Positions 1 to 7,768 are shown, counted from the stretch's first letter. The stretch: 29,230 bases of DNA from an uncultured Lachnospiraceae bacterium (GCA_934292725.1 CAKQXY010000044.1:1-29230); one strand, 5' to 3'. A program made the numbers and translations. The notes: generated from the sequence alone by a model not told the origin.

Positions 1-69
1 CTTGTAGGAGAATCGAACTCCTGTTTTCGCCGTGAGAGGGCGACGTCTTAACCCCTTGACCAACAAGCC
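1..69 (-). tRNA. tRNA-Glu (anticodon CTC), 3' end cut by window edge
   Basis: Read on the minus strand, the sequence folds as a tRNA: a 5' acceptor arm GGCTTGT, a D arm with GGTCAAGGGGTTAAGAC, a five-pair anticodon stem TCGCC/GGCGA with loop CTCTCAC, and a T arm AGGAG-TTCGATT-CTCCT. The anticodon CTC (positions 36-34) reads GAG, so the tRNA carries glutamate. The 3' acceptor strand stops at ACAAG, so the last two stem bases, the discriminator and any encoded CCA lie outside the window. The body matches the conserved bacterial tRNA-Glu pattern closely, and identity is not in doubt. No other tRNA is seen beside it here, although more could follow downstream, beyond position 1. Confidence 0.95.
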
Positions 70-83
70 TTGCAACGATATGT

Positions 84-112
84 ATATTATCACATCTCAA
101 TTCTTTTGTCAA
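84..112 (-). promoter_or_regulatory. Promoter of the tRNA-Glu gene
   Basis: On the minus strand there is a perfect -35 TTGACA (107-112), a 17-base spacer and a -10 TAATAT (84-89) preceded by an extended TG element. The -10 ends 15 bases before the tRNA 5' end, so only a few leader bases would be transcribed. Upstream of the -35 (about 113-158) lies a series of A-tracts of 5 to 8 bases at roughly 8-11 base intervals, which resembles an UP element of a strong stable-RNA promoter. Confidence 0.75.
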
Positions 113-191
113 CACTTTTTTCAAGTTTTTTTAATTTTTTATTTTTTTTGTTCTTTTTCGACACTTTACAACGGCACGCTAATACCACATT

Positions 192-229
192 CGCGGGATA
201 CCATCACTTTTGCGAATTGGTATCCCACG
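192..229. repeat. Stem-loop beside a repeat end, downstream of the M16C gene
   Basis: Arms 192-202 and 219-229 pair over 11 positions (core GGGATACC/GGTATCCC, one G-U) around a 16-base loop. It lies about 30 bases beyond the stop of the M16C protease gene, but no T-tract follows the hairpin on the minus strand, so it is not a canonical intrinsic terminator. It may be part of the repeat whose end is at 245-257, or it may protect the 3' end of the mRNA. The rest of 70-260 holds only the tRNA promoter and T-rich sequence; no gene is seen. Confidence 0.5.
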
Positions 230-244
230 AAGAAATTGCCTAGC

Positions 245-257
245 TCTGAATAGTTAC
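245..257. repeat. Solo terminal repeat of an IS66-type element
   Basis: The 13 bases TCTGAATAGTTAC are identical to the right terminal repeat of the MITE at 8858-9000. The match extends inward with few differences (TTGC..AGC here against TTGC..GGC there). It ends three bases before the stop codon of the M16C gene at 261-263. No matching opposite end is visible between 70 and 245, so this is a truncated or diverged copy. Confidence 0.6.
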
Positions 258-260
258 AAC

Positions 261-3158
261 TTACAGCGTGATAATCTCGTCCAGACCACAGCCTTCCATC
301 TGCTCTGCACCGCCTACAACACATATACCGCCATCTTTCATAGCAATACTAATCTGCTCTGCGGTCTGCGCTAACTTTTCTGGTGTTGTCTCAAGAATCT
401 GCTGCCAGCGTGCACAGCGCTCCTCCCAACTAATCTGTCTCCAATGGAAGTTATCTGCTGTCTGTCCCTTCATTCTAGGTGTCTGAAGAGGTGACTGATC
501 TGAAACTGTTCCGATGATAAATCCTGTCAAATCTGGATTCTGTGCTGCAAACTCTTTCAAGAAGCCGCTGCAGTCTAAATATTTTCTAAGAGATTCTCTA
601 GCGCTCGGATCACGATATGAATAACAGAAAAAGCCACCATTTGCCCGAGTAAGCATACCTGTTCCATAAGCACCGCCCTGAACGCGAATTACATTCCACA
701 AATAGCTTAGGCTCACAATCTTGGCTGCTGTCTGCCATGCACCATTATAATTTCCTGTAATTGTACCGCGCACTGCAAATGCGATATCTGCTGGAATGAT
801 GATTCCCTCTTTTTTGATGCCCCATGGCTTTATTGCAATTGTCTGTGTGTTCAAAAGATCCTGCTTTGACGGCAAAAGCTCCTGCAGCATTTGAACAACA
901 TTCGCTGCATACGCATCTGTATTTCCTGTAAGACTGATAGTTAACTGTTCCTTTGAAACTGCCTTTGCATACAGTACTGTCAATTTTTCACGAAGACTAT
1001 TCCAGTTCCAATTTTCTTCCTGAGCTTTTAACCATTGATAGAATGTAACACCGCCAGTACACTCTGAAACTACACTTGAAACACTCATCTGCGCTGACAC
1101 ACGGCCAAGTGCTGCTGCATGACCACCCATCACTGTCTGCTCAAAGCATCCCATCTTAATCTGACGCAGCAAATCAAGAACTGCTTTTTCAGAATTGACA
1201 GTATCAAATCTTGTCTGCGTCAAAATCTCTGCTGCAAGACTAACTGCCTGATCTACATTTGATTCAAGCGTGCTAAAGGATGCGCAAAGCTTTACTGTAC
1301 AGCAGTTGCTGTCATCCTTTATATTGAAGGTACTTATGAAAAAAGTCATGCTTCCGCACAAAAGACGTACACGGTTGTTTAACTCCTCTACACTTGACTG
1401 TGTTGTTTCCAGATTTCCAAAAAGACGACATAAAAGTCCAAGCGCTGGAAGTTCTGCCTCTGTATAATGGTTTTCATCGAAATAAAGCGTAATATAAGCA
1501 ATTCCGCTTGAATTAACTCGATGAACCAATACCTTTTGTCCATTAATTACAAGTTCTTCAATTGGCTGCTCTTGCGGTGTGCGGCTTAAATCAGATAACT
1601 CTAAATGTGGAAGTGCTGCCAGCTGCTCTGGTGTATCTTCACTGTTTTGCCATGCCTCTAGTCTTTCCTGTTTTGCAATAATCTCTTCTCTTGCCTTCTC
1701 ACTCCACATTGCAGACTCATCTTCAAGCCGCTTTGCTTCCTTTGCTCGGCGTGCTTCTCCTGCCGTTTTAGACGGAATCAATGTAACCTTACAGCGATGC
1801 GGATTTTCAATCAGCTCTTCGCGAATCAAATGTTCAAAATATCCCTGTTTCATCTTTTCACGAAGATTTACAAATAAGTCACCAATCTGCAGATTAGCCT
1901 CTGGTGCTCCTCCATACAGCCAGCTGTCAAACACCTGCATTCCAAGAATCAGTCCCTGCGGATAGCTTCCATAATCGCGCTCTCTCATCTGGAACTCAAG
2001 GTTCGCCATAGAAGCTTCTAACTTCTCATGATCAAGACCACCATTTGCCAGCGCATTCAATGTGTCGAAAATCCGCTCCTCTACTTGTTTGCAGTTCTCT
2101 TCTTTCACATTGCGTGCCTCAATTTTCACCCATGGATTTGCGACGCCATCTATTGTATAAAGACGCATTGTTTCTGCAAGTCCATCTTCTAGCACTGCCT
2201 TTGTAAGCGGTGCCTGATTATTTCCAGTAAGCACATCAGACAAAATCTGCATTGCCGTCAGCTTTTCGCGCTCTGCATAGGTTCCGATCACACGACCCCA
2301 AGACAAACGAATTTTTCCCTCTTCATTCTCCTTTGCACCAATCTCATATTCAACTTGCTGTTCACCTGCATCCACTGCTGACTGAAGTGCTGGTGGATCC
2401 ATACGCTTTGTCTGTTCAAATGAGGACAGATATTCATCATTGATAATGCCAAGAATAGCATCTATATCCATTGCACCATCAAGATACACATAGGCATTCG
2501 ACGGAGAATAAAATCGTTTATGACTTTCAATAAATTCTTCATATGTCAAATCTGGAATTTTTGTCGGATCACCTCCTGATACATAACGATACGATGTATC
2601 AGGAAAGAGCGCTCTATTGATTGTCATATCCATCAATTCATCCGCATCTGCAAACGCTCCCTTCATCTCATTAAAGACAACACCTTTGTAGCCTGGCTTT
2701 CCCTCACTATCAAACTCATAGTGCCATCCTTCCTGATAAAAAATTTCTGGCTTTGTATATACAGCTGGATAAAATACAGCATCAAGATAAACACGCATCA
2801 AATTGACAAAATCCTTATCATTGCGGCTTGCCACCGGATAAAAGGTCTTATCCGGGAATGTCATTGCATTCAAAAATGTGTTCATAGAATTTTTTAAAAG
2901 CTCTACAAACGGCTCCTTAACCGGATAATTTTTTGAACCGCATAAAACAGAATGCTCTAAAATATGAAATACGCCTGTATCATTCCAAGGCAAAGTCTCA
3001 AAACCAATGCCAAATACCTTGTTTTCTTCCTCTCTGCTTATCCATACCAGCTCTAAACCTGTCTTTTCATGCTTCATCTGGTACATCACTGCATCCAGCT
3101 CAGGAAGCGGTACTTCTCTTTCTACGATAAATCCATGAACTGTATCATGTACTGTCAC
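261..3158 (-). CDS. M16C-family zinc metalloprotease (PreP/Cym1-like, insulinase superfamily)
   Basis: A protein of 965 residues, the usual size for single-chain M16C peptidases, which enclose a peptide between two M16 halves and cut short unstructured peptides. The inverted zinc motif HxxEH is H65-I-L-E68-H69 in the family's typical context (HILEHSVLCGS), and the third ligand is E164 in the segment VVFNEMKG. No signal peptide is seen, so it is probably a cytosolic peptide-degrading enzyme. The start is GTG at 3158, chosen because a perfect AGGAGG (3165-3170) sits six bases upstream. A sigma-A type promoter lies at 3288-3316, giving a leader of about 120 bases. The gene stops at the edge of a truncated IS66-type repeat. 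Its natural substrate cannot be told from sequence. Confidence 0.93.
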   Translation of the reverse strand: MTVHDTVHGFIVEREVPLPELDAVMYQMKHEKTGLELVWISREEENKVFGIGFETLPWNDTGVFHILEHSVLCGSKNYPVKEPFVELLKNSMNTFLNAMTFPDKTFYPVASRNDKDFVNLMRVYLDAVFYPAVYTKPEIFYQEGWHYEFDSEGKPGYKGVVFNEMKGAFADADELMDMTINRALFPDTSYRYVSGGDPTKIPDLTYEEFIESHKRFYSPSNAYVYLDGAMDIDAILGIINDEYLSSFEQTKRMDPPALQSAVDAGEQQVEYEIGAKENEEGKIRLSWGRVIGTYAEREKLTAMQILSDVLTGNNQAPLTKAVLEDGLAETMRLYTIDGVANPWVKIEARNVKEENCKQVEERIFDTLNALANGGLDHEKLEASMANLEFQMRERDYGSYPQGLILGMQVFDSWLYGGAPEANLQIGDLFVNLREKMKQGYFEHLIREELIENPHRCKVTLIPSKTAGEARRAKEAKRLEDESAMWSEKAREEIIAKQERLEAWQNSEDTPEQLAALPHLELSDLSRTPQEQPIEELVINGQKVLVHRVNSSGIAYITLYFDENHYTEAELPALGLLCRLFGNLETTQSSVEELNNRVRLLCGSMTFFISTFNIKDDSNCCTVKLCASFSTLESNVDQAVSLAAEILTQTRFDTVNSEKAVLDLLRQIKMGCFEQTVMGGHAAALGRVSAQMSVSSVVSECTGGVTFYQWLKAQEENWNWNSLREKLTVLYAKAVSKEQLTISLTGNTDAYAANVVQMLQELLPSKQDLLNTQTIAIKPWGIKKEGIIIPADIAFAVRGTITGNYNGAWQTAAKIVSLSYLWNVIRVQGGAYGTGMLTRANGGFFCYSYRDPSARESLRKYLDCSGFLKEFAAQNPDLTGFIIGTVSDQSPLQTPRMKGQTADNFHWRQISWEERCARWQQILETTPEKLAQTAEQISIAMKDGGICVVGGAEQMEGCGLDEIITL

Positions 3159-3287
3159 AAAAATCCTCCTTACTGTCCAATCGACGCGTTGTGGTTATCA
3201 TACGACATACGACCATTAGACGGTTCATTTACAGCAAATAGAGCCGCATGTTACTGCGACCCTGATTTACTGATACTACTGATTAGT

Positions 3288-3316
3288 ATTATACTTATTC
3301 AAATGGAAAAGAGCAA
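3288..3316 (-). promoter_or_regulatory. Promoter of the M16C protease gene
   Basis: On the minus strand a perfect -10 TATAAT (3288-3293) follows a 17-base spacer after TTGCTC (3311-3316). Transcription would start near 3281, leaving a leader of about 120 bases. That leader contains a tandem CATACGA heptamer (plus strand, near 3199-3213), but I recognise no riboswitch or T-box in it. Confidence 0.7.
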
Positions 3317-3357
3317 GAAATTTCTGACATTTTATGAATCCTTGTCCCTCATCCAGT

Positions 3358-3379
3358 AATCAATGCAACATTATTGATT
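3358..3379 (-). terminator. Weak stem-loop after the secreted-protein gene
   Basis: Perfect 7-base arms AATCAAT (3358-3364) and ATTGATT (3373-3379) surround an 8-base loop, just past the stop codon at 3388. The stem is AT-rich and no run of T follows on the minus strand, so it is at best a weak terminator. The rest of 3171-3387 holds the M16C leader and promoter. Confidence 0.3.
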
Positions 3380-3387
3380 CTCTATTC

Positions 3388-4731
3388 TTACTCTGTTTTA
3401 TTTGATGTTGGAACCACAATATTCTCCGGCAATCCTAATATTTCCAATTCCTGACGAATATCATCTTCATTAAGCTCATACGGCATCTGCGATACATCTG
3501 GATAATTTTCGATCGAATTTCCATTCTCATCCACGCTATACCATGGATAATAATCCTTATAAGTCCTTGAATACGCACATAATCCATACGGAGAATTCCA
3601 AACTATCATTTCCCGTTCACCGCTTGGAAGATTGAAACCATCACTTACCATCGTATTATCAATAATCGTTTTTGCATTTCCATAAGGAATCGAGCTTATA
3701 TAGTTCCCATCAGTCTGATAACAATCATATTTTGTGACACCTTCATCTGGAATCAGATAATACATGCTGTAAATTTGCATAATTTCAAAGTCACCAATAA
3801 TATACAGATAATCAGCCTGAGCAGAAAGCTGCTGAACTGGATCCTGTATTGAATCTTGTCCCGTCTGGGAATTTGGTGATATTGATATTGTTTCTAACTT
3901 TTGTGCAATTGTAGGCTTCGTTCCCGGAAACCAGCTGTAACATGTAATCGTTGCTGTTCCAACAGCTTGCATATCCCCCTGCGATGCCGAATTAACCCAT
4001 GAAATATATATATTTGAATCGGAATTGACCTCTGTTTCTGTAATCAATTCCGTTCCTGCCACGCAATCATATACGGTTTTGTCGCCACCAATTTGTGCAA
4101 TCTGATTCTCATTAAGACCAATCACGCCAAACTGCTGATTCATATAATCCGATTCAATAATAGATCCCATTACATTTGTACCACTATTATAATTAAGTAC
4201 ATTTTCATTATAGTCATAATAAGATGTTTTTAATGTCAATCCATCCCACAAAAAGCCCTCCTCATACTGGTCGCATCCAATTACAATCTTATCTCCCATA
4301 TTTCTTGAGTAAACACGAATTTTTCCAACTCCCGTTACAAAAGATGGCATATCTGCTGTAATTTCAGAGGCTAATACAATATTTCCTTCACTCGCCTCAT
4401 AAATTTGAAAAATCAACTGACTTTGGTTGCTTTCCTGCGTGGTATCTGAACGCACTACAAGAAGTTCCATCTGATCGTCTCCATCATAATCCTTAATTTG
4501 ATAACCTAGTGCTGCTGACGGAAGCATATTTACGGCCTGAGCCGCTCCTGATTCTGTTTTCTCCAGTATGTTATCATATGTTGCCTGCTGTGAATAATCA
4601 AGAGACCACGCATATTCATACAATGCGTTCATATTCGCAAGTTCTGATTTTCCATCCGCCTGCGTTGCATTTGCCTGTATTGGCTGTAATACTAACGCCG
4701 CTGCAACTGCCATAAAAGAACTTCTTTTCAT
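3388..4731 (-). CDS. Secreted protein of unknown function with an N-terminal signal peptide
   Basis: I do not recognise the family. The 447-residue product begins with a basic Met-Lys-Arg, a hydrophobic stretch (residues 5-18) and an Ala-Asn-Ala cleavage-like site near residue 22, so it should be exported and released by signal peptidase I. Residues 81-90 (DYDGDDQMEL) form a DxDxD...E loop like the calcium loops of VCBS/FG-GAP type extracellular repeats. The remainder is rich in Tyr, Asn, Ser and Asp with many short beta-type segments, consistent with an extracellular beta-rich domain. The ATG at 4731 is preferred: AAGGAG (4741-4746) is nine bases upstream, whereas the in-frame TTG at 4740 abuts the ribosome binding site. 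It stands alone between a terminator and the M16C promoter. Confidence 0.75.
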   Translation of the reverse strand: MKRSSFMAVAAALVLQPIQANATQADGKSELANMNALYEYAWSLDYSQQATYDNILEKTESGAAQAVNMLPSAALGYQIKDYDGDDQMELLVVRSDTTQESNQSQLIFQIYEASEGNIVLASEITADMPSFVTGVGKIRVYSRNMGDKIVIGCDQYEEGFLWDGLTLKTSYYDYNENVLNYNSGTNVMGSIIESDYMNQQFGVIGLNENQIAQIGGDKTVYDCVAGTELITETEVNSDSNIYISWVNSASQGDMQAVGTATITCYSWFPGTKPTIAQKLETISISPNSQTGQDSIQDPVQQLSAQADYLYIIGDFEIMQIYSMYYLIPDEGVTKYDCYQTDGNYISSIPYGNAKTIIDNTMVSDGFNLPSGEREMIVWNSPYGLCAYSRTYKDYYPWYSVDENGNSIENYPDVSQMPYELNEDDIRQELEILGLPENIVVPTSNKTE

Positions 4732-4768
4732 ATTTTTCAACTCCTTTTCTCAGTTTACAAATTTTCCA

Positions 4769-4791
4769 GTACAAAGCAAACTGTTTTGTAC
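4769..4791 (-). repeat. Inverted repeat in the leader of the secreted-protein gene
   Basis: Perfect 7-base arms GTACAAA (4769-4775) and TTTGTAC (4785-4791) flank nine bases. A competing CAGTTT/AAACTG pairing overlaps it, so two alternative hairpins are possible in the mRNA leader, about 25 bases upstream of the ribosome binding site. It could be an operator or a leader structure; I found no convincing -35/-10 pair near it. Confidence 0.4.
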
Positions 4792-4840
4792 TATCAGCAT
4801 ACCATAGTTTTTCAATTTCTTCATCTATTTTTTTGCAAAC

Positions 4841-4890
4841 AAAAATGCCAGAACTGTTCCTCTTTTCAGGGAAAACAATTCCAGCATTTT
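4841..4890 (-). terminator. Rho-independent terminator after the PAP2 gene
   Basis: Arms 4841-4860 and 4871-4890 pair over 19 positions (three G-U pairs and a two-base bulge) around a roughly 10-base loop. On the minus strand the stem is followed by TTTTTGTTTGC. It would end transcripts of the PAP2 gene, and of the ATPase/TOPRIM unit if these are co-transcribed. Confidence 0.75.
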
Positions 4891-4925
4891 CATCATTTCT
4901 AGCATTTTCACTATTTCAAGCATTT
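4876..4925. repeat. 18-bp tandem repeat, about 2.7 copies
   Basis: On the minus strand the unit AAATGCT(T/A/G)GAAAT(A/G)(G/A)TGA occurs at 4908-4925, at 4890-4907 and, shortened, at 4876-4889. The last copy forms one arm of the terminator hairpin. An adjoining inverted repeat, ATTTAAAA/TTTTAAAT, covers 4922-4945. No coding function is apparent. Confidence 0.6.
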
Positions 4926-4953
4926 AAAATCGAATCGTTTTAAATATTGTTTT

Positions 4954-5511
4954 TTAACTTGCTAATTTCTCACTGTTTCTGCGTACTGCTGGGATTTTCT
5001 TCTGACACCAATAGGCAAGATAGGCCGATGCGATACCAATAAGAAGACCACCAATAATATCCGTTGGATAATGTACATACAGATACATTCTTGAAAAAGC
5101 GATCAGGCAGGCAAGTATGAGTGTCGGGATAAATAATTTTCGCTTTTTTGTCAGATATAGCGCGGTCGCTGCCGCAAATGATGCCGATGTGTGCCCCGAC
5201 GGAAATGAAAAATCACGTGGCTTTGTGATTAACACCTGAATTGCGGTGTTCACATCGAATGGTCGGATTCTACAAAAAACATTTTTCAGAATGCCACTGC
5301 AAAGCACCGCATCGATAATCAGTGCTGCTGCGACGATGATTCCACTTTTTCTCGTCTTTGGGATTGCGATCAACACAACTGCTAATACAATCCAGATCGC
5401 CCCTACATTTCCCAGACTGGTAATAAAACACATAAACGCATCTCCAATCGGCGTGTGGATGGTTTGAAGCCAGTCCAATATCTTAAGTTCCATTCCTGTC
5501 ATACTACTCAC
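4954..5511 (-). CDS. PAP2-family membrane phosphatase
   Basis: The 185-residue protein has the three-part phosphatase signature of the PAP2 superfamily: K76-x6-R83-P84, then P104-S-G-H107, then S140-R141-x5-H147-x3-D151. H107 and H147 are the expected catalytic histidines and D151 completes the charge relay. Five or six hydrophobic segments surround these motifs, so the active site faces the membrane or its outer side. Members dephosphorylate undecaprenyl diphosphate (BcrC type) or phosphatidic acid and related lipids; the substrate cannot be decided here. The start is GTG at 5511, but ATG at 5502 is also possible because the purine-rich site upstream is weak. Only 14 bases separate it from the stop of the TOPRIM-like gene, so it may be co-transcribed with it. 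A strong terminator follows. Confidence 0.88.
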   Translation of the reverse strand: MSSMTGMELKILDWLQTIHTPIGDAFMCFITSLGNVGAIWIVLAVVLIAIPKTRKSGIIVAAALIIDAVLCSGILKNVFCRIRPFDVNTAIQVLITKPRDFSFPSGHTSASFAAATALYLTKKRKLFIPTLILACLIAFSRMYLYVHYPTDIIGGLLIGIASAYLAYWCQKKIPAVRRNSEKLAS

Positions 5512-5525
5512 TTCTTTCTTTTGCT

Positions 5526-6539
5526 TTACAGCAACTTAAAATTATAATCTGGGACTAAAAATATACAGGTACTCAATACCCATATAAAGCCTGACACTTC
5601 ATCTTGGCTAACTCTGTTTTGGATTTTCAGCACCGTTTCCAAATCAATCAGTTCAAATTGGCCTTTTAATTCTTCTTCGCCCAAGCAATTCTTTTGAATT
5701 CGGTATGCTTTGCAAATATTTTGGCGAATTACCTGCTGAAAAATGTTTCTCATATATTGCCAGTAATTCTGTTTTTCACTCACATACTCTGTTTTTTTCA
5801 ACCAGTCTTTCAGTTGATATTTTAAAGTTTTCTCCTTTTTGCTGTCTCCTATCACAAATAAAGCCTCATCCAATTGCTTTTCCTGCATTGCTTCATTTGA
5901 AATATTTAATATTTTCTCGCAGCATTCCCGTCTTTTTTGCAAATCCATGATTTGATACCGTTCTCCAGCCAACAAGTCATTTATTCTATGTGGAAAATCA
6001 ATCAATTTTACTATTACACTTTCCTTTTTTACTAGCCCTTTATAACGATCTCCCGGCTGCAATGTTATAGGAATCTTTCGTTCTATATATGCAATATCCG
6101 GCAACGCTTTTACATGCAAATAGGACTCAATCATTGGATAATTTAGATATAACTTTCCCATATCTGTAGAATCGTTAAAACATTTTTGCATCTTTTCAAT
6201 TTTTGATATTGAAAACTGCGGATCATGCCTTTCGTAATCAAATACCAAAATAACATTGGTAAAGTCTTTTTTATAACATAGTGTAGGTGACTGTTCTTTT
6301 TTACTGATTACAAAAGGAAGATCAATGTCTTCTTCATCCCATTCTGCTCCATACTCTTTTTCGATATCTTCGTACAGCTTATAAATATTAGTACCATAAA
6401 TCCAAACATCTTCTATATCAATATCAAGTTCTGGGAAACATTGAAATATCAGCCAAAACAATTGATCTTTCTCATGTTTTCCTTCCACAATCAACAAACT
6501 TCGCTTGCGTTGCCTAGCCTCTACTATATATTTATTCAT
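5526..6539 (-). CDS. TOPRIM/OLD-like protein, partner of the adjacent AAA ATPase
   Basis: 337 residues. The N-terminal part resembles the TOPRIM nuclease fold of OLD-like and DUF4435-like proteins: beta strand plus acidic motif LLIVEGKHEKD (E19), then VILVFDYERHDP (D101, E103, D106), then a conserved-looking LNYPMIESYLH (E138). The C-terminal half is helical and charged, with no recognised domain. TOPRIM proteins paired with ABC-type ATPases are the effector nuclease in several anti-phage systems (PARIS and AbiL-type pairs, fused in Gabija), so a nuclease role is inferred, not shown. The start at 6539 is chosen because ATG overlaps the ATPase stop by eight bases and GGGGAG sits 10 bases upstream. 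An ATG-like start 36 bases further up lacks such a site. The two proteins are therefore probably translationally coupled. Confidence 0.72.
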   Translation of the reverse strand: MNKYIVEARQRKRSLLIVEGKHEKDQLFWLIFQCFPELDIDIEDVWIYGTNIYKLYEDIEKEYGAEWDEEDIDLPFVISKKEQSPTLCYKKDFTNVILVFDYERHDPQFSISKIEKMQKCFNDSTDMGKLYLNYPMIESYLHVKALPDIAYIERKIPITLQPGDRYKGLVKKESVIVKLIDFPHRINDLLAGERYQIMDLQKRRECCEKILNISNEAMQEKQLDEALFVIGDSKKEKTLKYQLKDWLKKTEYVSEKQNYWQYMRNIFQQVIRQNICKAYRIQKNCLGEEELKGQFELIDLETVLKIQNRVSQDEVSGFIWVLSTCIFLVPDYNFKLL

Positions 6540-7686
6540 ATTTTTCGAACTCCCCACTGATGTACATCTTTTCAAGATTGTGTCCTTCTCTTAATTCACG
6601 TTCTGTTGCATCACAGAGAGCAGTTAATGTTCCTCCGCCTGATAAAATAAATAAGCAGTCTGGTCTCATAATTCTATTTGTCATTAAATTGGTATTATGT
6701 GACGTCATAATCATCTGGCACTTAGGATACCTCTGCTTAAAAAATCGAATTACATTCTCTGACATTTCATAATGGTAAAATGCATCAAACTCGTCTAAAT
6801 AAATCAACGATGCATCTCTTGCTCTTGATATTATCCGACGATACAAATCTGCCAATGCCAATGTTCCACTTGAGGCATTTTCATAAAACGGAACCAATTG
6901 TTCGTGCGCAAAATAAAGCTCCCGCTGTCCATCCGGCAATTTTTGCAAAACTAACTTGCACTCAATTCCCATCGCATTTAAAAAATCTTCAAAATCTTTT
7001 AAGTGTTCTGAGTCTTCAAGTGATGCGTAGAATGTTTGATTTATAATAGTTTGAAATGAATAAGATCTACTCTTTCCTACTGCAATCATTATCATTCTTC
7101 TGACATAATCAGACAACTTAATTAAAACAGAATCATTCTTAAATGCTATATTTCCAATCATCCATCGCAAATATGGAAGCCTCAAATCCGAAACATCATT
7201 GTCTTCTGATGTTTCTAATGATTGCAAATAGCGTTCCGTATTTGCAGTTTCCGCATCAATATCATTTAAATTTGCAAAATCATATTGCTTCGTTACAAAA
7301 TTACATTTAAAAATTCGTTTTCCGTCAATTATTAACTCCTCATCTCGAAGATCACAATTTGCCAATCTGGAATATTTATAGCACAAATCTGTTTCTTCGA
7401 ATTTAAAAGAATAACAAAAGATCGCCGCATCTTCTTTTGAATCTGCATTAAGTAGTATGCCTCCATTCTCATACCTGTTATTTCCAGTGATAACGGAAGC
7501 AATATCAATCATTGCCTTTCCCAAATTTGTCTTTCCCGTTGCATTTCGACCGTAAATAAGCATTTTACTGATAGCTCCATCAGAAAGACAATCTGTATTG
7601 AATTGATATCCTGCTGTTTTCTCAAAATTTATTATTATTTCTTCTTTAAAGTTTTTATAATTTTTCAAACGAAATTCTCGTAACAT
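6532..7686 (-). CDS. AAA/ABC-type ATPase (AAA_15/AAA_21-like), first gene of a two-gene unit
   Basis: 384 residues with an SMC/ABC-like ATPase layout. It has an N-terminal LxNYKNFKE strand, Walker A G46-R-N-A-T-G-K52-T, an ABC-like signature ASSGT (271-275), Walker B SLIYLDEFD (D298, E299) and a switch histidine in MTSHNTN (H330). The middle (about 80-260) is a helical insertion without a recognised domain. This architecture is that of the stand-alone ATPases found with TOPRIM or HNH effectors in phage defence, for example the ATPase subunits of PARIS or Septu. The start at 7686 is supported by its position downstream of the promoter at 7740-7768. A longer in-frame start at 7764 would fall within that promoter and is rejected. 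No transposase or integrase is beside it. Sensor function is inferred from family behaviour only. Confidence 0.82.
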   Translation of the reverse strand: MLREFRLKNYKNFKEEIIINFEKTAGYQFNTDCLSDGAISKMLIYGRNATGKTNLGKAMIDIASVITGNNRYENGGILLNADSKEDAAIFCYSFKFEETDLCYKYSRLANCDLRDEELIIDGKRIFKCNFVTKQYDFANLNDIDAETANTERYLQSLETSEDNDVSDLRLPYLRWMIGNIAFKNDSVLIKLSDYVRRMIMIAVGKSRSYSFQTIINQTFYASLEDSEHLKDFEDFLNAMGIECKLVLQKLPDGQRELYFAHEQLVPFYENASSGTLALADLYRRIISRARDASLIYLDEFDAFYHYEMSENVIRFFKQRYPKCQMIMTSHNTNLMTNRIMRPDCLFILSGGGTLTALCDATERELREGHNLEKMYISGEFEKYE

Positions 7687-7730
7687 ATTATAGCACCATC
7701 CTTTCTTAAAAAACCATGTTCCAATCAATC

Positions 7731-7745
7731 TATACTTAAAGTATA
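7731..7745. promoter_or_regulatory. Palindromic operator candidate over the ATPase promoter -10
   Basis: TATACTT-A-AAGTATA is a perfect inverted repeat of seven bases around a single central base. It overlaps the -10 hexamer and the expected transcription start of the ATPase/TOPRIM unit. Such placement would suit a repressor site, but no regulator gene is adjacent, and part of the symmetry comes from the -10 sequence itself. Confidence 0.4.
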
Positions 7746-7768
7746 CCCTTTTTTCAGTTCCCACACAA
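7740..7768 (-). promoter_or_regulatory. Promoter of the ATPase/TOPRIM unit
   Basis: On the minus strand -35 TTGTGT (7763-7768), a 17-base spacer and -10 TATACT (7740-7745) form a reasonable sigma-A promoter. The start would be near 7733, about 47 bases before the ATG at 7686. The tsf terminator lies just upstream, so the unit is insulated from the ribosomal gene. Confidence 0.65.

Noticed and set aside
3171..3287. Riboswitch in the M16C leader
   Set aside because: The leader is long enough, but I found no conserved aptamer core or terminator/antiterminator pair, only a tandem heptamer.
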